A stretch of DNA of 64,000 nucleotides from Agrypnia vestita. Taxonomy: Eukaryota > Arthropoda > Insecta > Trichoptera > Phryganeidae. Of this stretch, positions 63,959 to 64,000 are shown one piece after another (the first letter of the stretch is position 1; the number at the start of each line of letters is the position of its first letter). Below the pieces are notes generated by a model. It was given only the letters and a program-made list of their open reading frames with translations. It was not told where the DNA came from and ran no database searches. The stretch spans positions 1 to 64,000 of the forward strand of contig JADDOH010002340.1 in NCBI GenBank assembly GCA_016648135.1, written 5' to 3'. Made by a program: the position numbers and the translations under genes.

Positions 63959-64000
63959 ATTGAAGAAATATGATCGGTTTACCTATTACTTATTACCTAA

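Noticed and set aside
1..64000. Bacterial-type system (operons, CRISPR, phage)
   Set aside because: No long dense open frames, no ribosome-binding sites and no spaced direct repeats; the window is eukaryotic and transposon-rich.

Overview
This window looks like repeat-dense, AT-rich eukaryotic nuclear DNA, most likely from an insect and plausibly a moth or butterfly. That is inferred from the mix of relics: a mariner transposase tail, CR1/Jockey- and RTE-type LINEs, hAT and PIF/Harbinger elements with readable target-site duplications, tRNA-derived SINEs and Penelope-like remnants. I see no bacterial operons, rRNA or CRISPR, and no intact multi-exon host gene. It reads as intergenic DNA or a large intron filled by successive insertions.

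Layout. 0-10 kb: mariner tail (1-471), a foldback carrying two hammerhead-like motifs (1537-1723), a degraded LINE (2565-3230), an RTE tail (4575-4965), a short hAT element (5345-5575), AT-rich DNA, and a CR1-type tail (9496-9861). 10-20 kb: nested insertions. An RTE tail is split by a 518-bp hAT element (13074-13591), a 1.7-kb hAT (14027-15721) holds a SINE and a Tc1-like MITE, and another hAT (17949-18971) holds an RTE-like fragment. 20-30 kb: SINEs, a possible signal-peptide exon (20860-20955), a transposase N-terminus remnant, a 1-kb TIR element (24211-25168) with a tRNA-like SINE, and the same SINE as a head-to-head pair (26815-27190). 30-41 kb: a solo LTR (32931-33260), a palindromic MITE, and the best-preserved protein-coding relic, a LINE reverse transcriptase (37574-40060, minus) interrupted by an RTE fragment with a perfect 14-bp duplication. 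41-51 kb: long hairpins, an ~83-bp tandem array, and three foldback units carrying hammerhead-like motifs. 51-64 kb: a TIR repeat in three copies, two PIF/Harbinger derivatives (one keeping a MADF-like exon), a 640-bp hAT, a Penelope-like GIY-YIG C-terminus followed by a hammerhead-like motif, and a possible host terminal exon at the right edge.

The main observation is a set of seven small self-cleaving-ribozyme-like motifs in four sequence families (near 1.6, 46.1, 48.7, 50.3-50.4 and 62.4 kb). Each has a CUGANGA-type box, a stem II hairpin, a GAAAC-type box and a very short helix III. Most lie in inverted-repeat units, and one sits directly downstream of a Penelope-like GIY-YIG fragment. 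The copy at 48649-48690 keeps every core residue I can check. Hammerheads in Penelope-like elements are known. The shared extra nucleotide before stem II, and a tail motif shared between families, are what I would look at first.

All family assignments come from reading translations, termini and duplications by eye; no database search was possible.
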